A stretch of 8,746 bases of DNA from Roseovarius sp. (lineage in GTDB: Bacteria > Pseudomonadota > Alphaproteobacteria > Rhodobacterales > Rhodobacteraceae), in the NCBI GenBank assembly GCA_023260815.1, contig JALQUE010000050.1:1-8746 (forward strand). The letters run 5' to 3'. The position numbers and the translations under genes are program-made. Of this stretch, positions 6,827 through 8,746 are shown in pieces. The notes under the pieces are model-generated. The model was not told the origin of the DNA. It saw nothing but the letters and a program-made list of their open reading frames with translations, and made no database searches. The stretch's first letter is position 1; every line of letters begins with the position of its first letter.

Positions 6827-6861
6827 ACCCGGTCGCCAGAGGGCGGCCGGGTTTTCTTCTT
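6827..6861 (+). terminator. Rho-independent terminator after the TAXI binding-protein gene
   Basis: The arms ACCCGGTCGCC (6827-6837) and GGCGGCCGGGT (6842-6852) form an 11-bp stem with one G-U pair around the loop AGAG. A T-rich tail, TTTCTTCTT, follows at 6853-6861. The hairpin is GC-rich and begins 22 nt after the stop codon. Because the permease lies just beyond it, it probably acts partially, lowering permease output relative to binding protein. Confidence 0.85.
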
Positions 6862-6900
6862 GTAACGTCCTGATACGTTCAGGCCTGTGTGGACCCGACC

Positions 6901-8746
6901 ATGTCTCAGTATGATCCCGATCACGAGCTGACACCCGACGAACTTCACGAGATCGAACGCAAGTTCGATCCCGAACTGGCCTTTCGGCCCACCGGGAAGA
7001 TGATCGGATTTGGCATCAGTGCGCTGCTGGTGGCGATGTCGGTCTATCATTTCTACGCCTCGGGCTTTGCCCTTGTGCGCGAGTTGTTGCATCGCGGCAT
7101 ACATCTGTCATTCGTGCTGGGGCTGGTGTTCTTGCTGTTCGCCTGGCGCAGATCGCTGAGCACCGAGCTGCCCAAGCCCGCGTGGTACAGGATCAACGGG
7201 GTTCCCATTGTGGATATCGTGCTGGCTTGTCTGGCGGTCGGGGCGTCGCTGTATCTGCCGCTGCTGCCGCCCGAGATCGTGTCGGTGCGCGTCGGCAACC
7301 CGTCATCCTTCGATGTCGTCATGGGCACAGCCCTGTTGCTGCTGACACTCGAGGCGACGCGGCGTTCGGTGGGGTCGACGCTGCCACTGATCGCGCTGGT
7401 CTTTGTGGCCTTCGCGCTTTTCGGGCCGTGGGCGCCGGGGGCGCTGAAGCATGGGGGTGTGGCCTGGGAAGGGTTGATCAACCACCTCTATATGACCAAT
7501 CAGGGGATCTACGGCATCGCGATCGGGGTGATGGCGCAATATGTGTTCCTGTTCATCCTGTTCGGGGTGCTGGCCACGCGGATCGGGCTGGGGCAGCTGT
7601 TCATCGATCTGGCCATGGTGGTGGCGGGGCGCTATGCGGGCGGGCCGGCCAAGGTGGCGATCTTTTCGTCGGCCTTCATGGGCACCATATCCGGGTCGAG
7701 CATCGCCAACACGGTGACGACCGGCGCGCTGACCATTCCGGCGATGAAAAAGGTGGGATATCCGCCGCATTTTTCGGGCGCGGTCGAGGCGACCTCGTCC
7801 ACCGGCGGGCAGATCACGCCGCCCATTCTGGGGGCGGCGGCCTTCATCATGGTGGAATATCTGGAAATTCCGCTGCGCGATGTTCTGGCGGCGGCGCTGT
7901 TCCCGGCCTTGCTGCATTATTTCGGCATCTTCATCATGGTGCATCTGGAAGCCCGCAAGCTGGGTCTGCGGGGGTTGCGGGCCGATGAGCTGCCCAAGAT
8001 GGGTATCGTGCTGCGCCAGCACTGGCTGTCGGTCATTCCGCTTTTCGTGCTGGTCTACATGATCATGAGCGGCAAGACCCCGGATTTTGCGGCGGTCTAC
8101 GGCATCATCGCCTGCGTGGTGATCGGCTTTCTGAATCCGGTCAACCGGCTGACCCTGCGCGATCTGTGGGTGGCGCTGGCGGATGGTGCGCGCAACACGC
8201 TGGCGGTGGGCGCCGCGGCGGCGACCGTGGGCATCGTTGTGGGTGTGGTGACCCTGACCGGCGTGGGGTTCCGGTTGGGCTATGTCGTGGTGCAGACGGC
8301 GACGGATATCGGCAATGTGGCCGGGGGTATCTGGCCGCTGAGCCTGTTCAGCATCGGTCAGTGGACGCTGTTCTTTTCGCTGATCCTGATCGCGGTGGCC
8401 TGTATCATCATGGGGGCGGGCATCCCGACCACGGCCACCTATATCATCCTTGTCGCGGTCGCCGCCCCGGCGCTTGGCCTGCTGGAGGTCGAGCCGATCG
8501 TCGCGCATTTCTTCGTGTTCTACTACGGCGTTCTGGCCGATATCACGCCCCCTGTGGCCTTGGCGGCCTATGCGGCGGCGGGGATCGCGGGGGCCAACCC
8601 GTTCAAGACCGGAAACACCGCGTTCCGGCTGGGCATCGCAAAGGCGCTGGTGCCGTTCGTCTTCGTCTATTCCCCGGCGCTGTTGATCGTCACGGACGGG
8701 TTCACCTGGGCTGCGTTCACGGTGACGCTGGCGGGGGCGATGATCG
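6901..8746 (+). CDS. TRAP transporter permease, fused 4TM/12TM (DctQM) type (3'-truncated by the window)
   Basis: The frame is open from 6901 to the last base, giving 615 residues without a stop. The protein is an ion-driven importer in the inner membrane and partner of the upstream TAXI binding protein. An acidic cytoplasmic tail (about residues 1-33) precedes about five N-terminal membrane segments, which correspond to the small DctQ-like part. The large DctM part follows, with its hallmark GTISGSSIANTVTTGA...TGGQITPP region at 261-308. A matching second half has MGAGIPTTATYI (504-515) and ADITPPVALAAYAAAG (546-561). TAXI systems usually have this fused permease. The end is cut off by the window; family length suggests tens of residues are missing. 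No strong Shine-Dalgarno precedes ATG 6901; an in-frame GTG at 6889, with a weak CAGG upstream, would add four residues. Expression probably depends on read-through of the terminator just upstream. Confidence 0.93.
   Translation, partial: MSQYDPDHELTPDELHEIERKFDPELAFRPTGKMIGFGISALLVAMSVYHFYASGFALVRELLHRGIHLSFVLGLVFLLFAWRRSLSTELPKPAWYRINGVPIVDIVLACLAVGASLYLPLLPPEIVSVRVGNPSSFDVVMGTALLLLTLEATRRSVGSTLPLIALVFVAFALFGPWAPGALKHGGVAWEGLINHLYMTNQGIYGIAIGVMAQYVFLFILFGVLATRIGLGQLFIDLAMVVAGRYAGGPAKVAIFSSAFMGTISGSSIANTVTTGALTIPAMKKVGYPPHFSGAVEATSSTGGQITPPILGAAAFIMVEYLEIPLRDVLAAALFPALLHYFGIFIMVHLEARKLGLRGLRADELPKMGIVLRQHWLSVIPLFVLVYMIMSGKTPDFAAVYGIIACVVIGFLNPVNRLTLRDLWVALADGARNTLAVGAAAATVGIVVGVVTLTGVGFRLGYVVVQTATDIGNVAGGIWPLSLFSIGQWTLFFSLILIAVACIIMGAGIPTTATYIILVAVAAPALGLLEVEPIVAHFFVFYYGVLADITPPVALAAYAAAGIAGANPFKTGNTAFRLGIAKALVPFVFVYSPALLIVTDGFTWAAFTVTLAGAMI

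Noticed and set aside
6864..6879. Short inverted repeat AACGT-CCTGAT-ACGTT as an operator before the TRAP permease
   Set aside because: Arms of 5 bp are expected by chance at this scale and no matching site occurs elsewhere near the operon.
7182..7988. Plus-strand open frame of 268 codons inside the TRAP permease
   Set aside because: It is out of frame with the permease, which is open from 6901 to the end and carries the TRAP motifs; the 268-codon product is low-complexity Gly/Ala/Arg.

Overview
This window is high-GC (roughly 65%), densely packed bacterial DNA. Every convincing gene lies on the + strand. Codon use, and the pairing of Dpp/Opp-type ABC ATPases with a TAXI-type TRAP transporter and an AbrB-family membrane protein, suggest an alphaproteobacterium, most likely a marine Rhodobacteraceae (roseobacter-type) member. 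That assignment is inferred from gene style, not from a marker gene.

Layout. Bases 1 to about 70-82 do not belong with the rest. They are about 30% GC and, in a different frame, encode a piece of a class I SAM-dependent O-methyltransferase. They join abruptly to the C-terminal half of a peptide-ABC ATPase (DppD/OppD type, to 545), which suggests an assembly chimera or a rearrangement breakpoint. A tightly coupled operon follows: DppF/OppF-type ATPase (542-1540), gamma-glutamyltransferase-family Ntn hydrolase (1542-3128) and M20 metallopeptidase (3125-4510), with 4-nt overlaps or a 1-nt gap between genes. After an 80-bp gap comes an AbrB-family membrane protein (4591-5676). A 114-bp gap with a possible promoter and a clear Shine-Dalgarno leads to a TAXI-TRAP periplasmic binding protein (5791-6804). 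A strong intrinsic terminator (6827-6861) separates it from a fused 4TM/12TM TRAP permease that starts near 6901 and runs off the right edge.

How the genes may work together. The ABC ATPases would power import of a peptide-like compound. The GGT-family enzyme and the M20 hydrolase, neither with a signal peptide, could then cleave amide bonds in the cytoplasm. The TAXI-TRAP system is a second, ion-driven importer, probably for a carboxylate or amino-acid-like solute; AbrB may move a related compound. The most interesting gene is the GGT-family enzyme: it keeps the nucleophilic threonine and oxyanion glycines, but every residue that holds the gamma-glutamyl group in E. coli GGT is replaced and the lid loop is absent. 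The cluster is therefore unlikely to be simple glutathione salvage and may serve an undescribed amide or peptide-like substrate.

I saw no rRNA, tRNA, CRISPR array, insertion sequence or large repeat.
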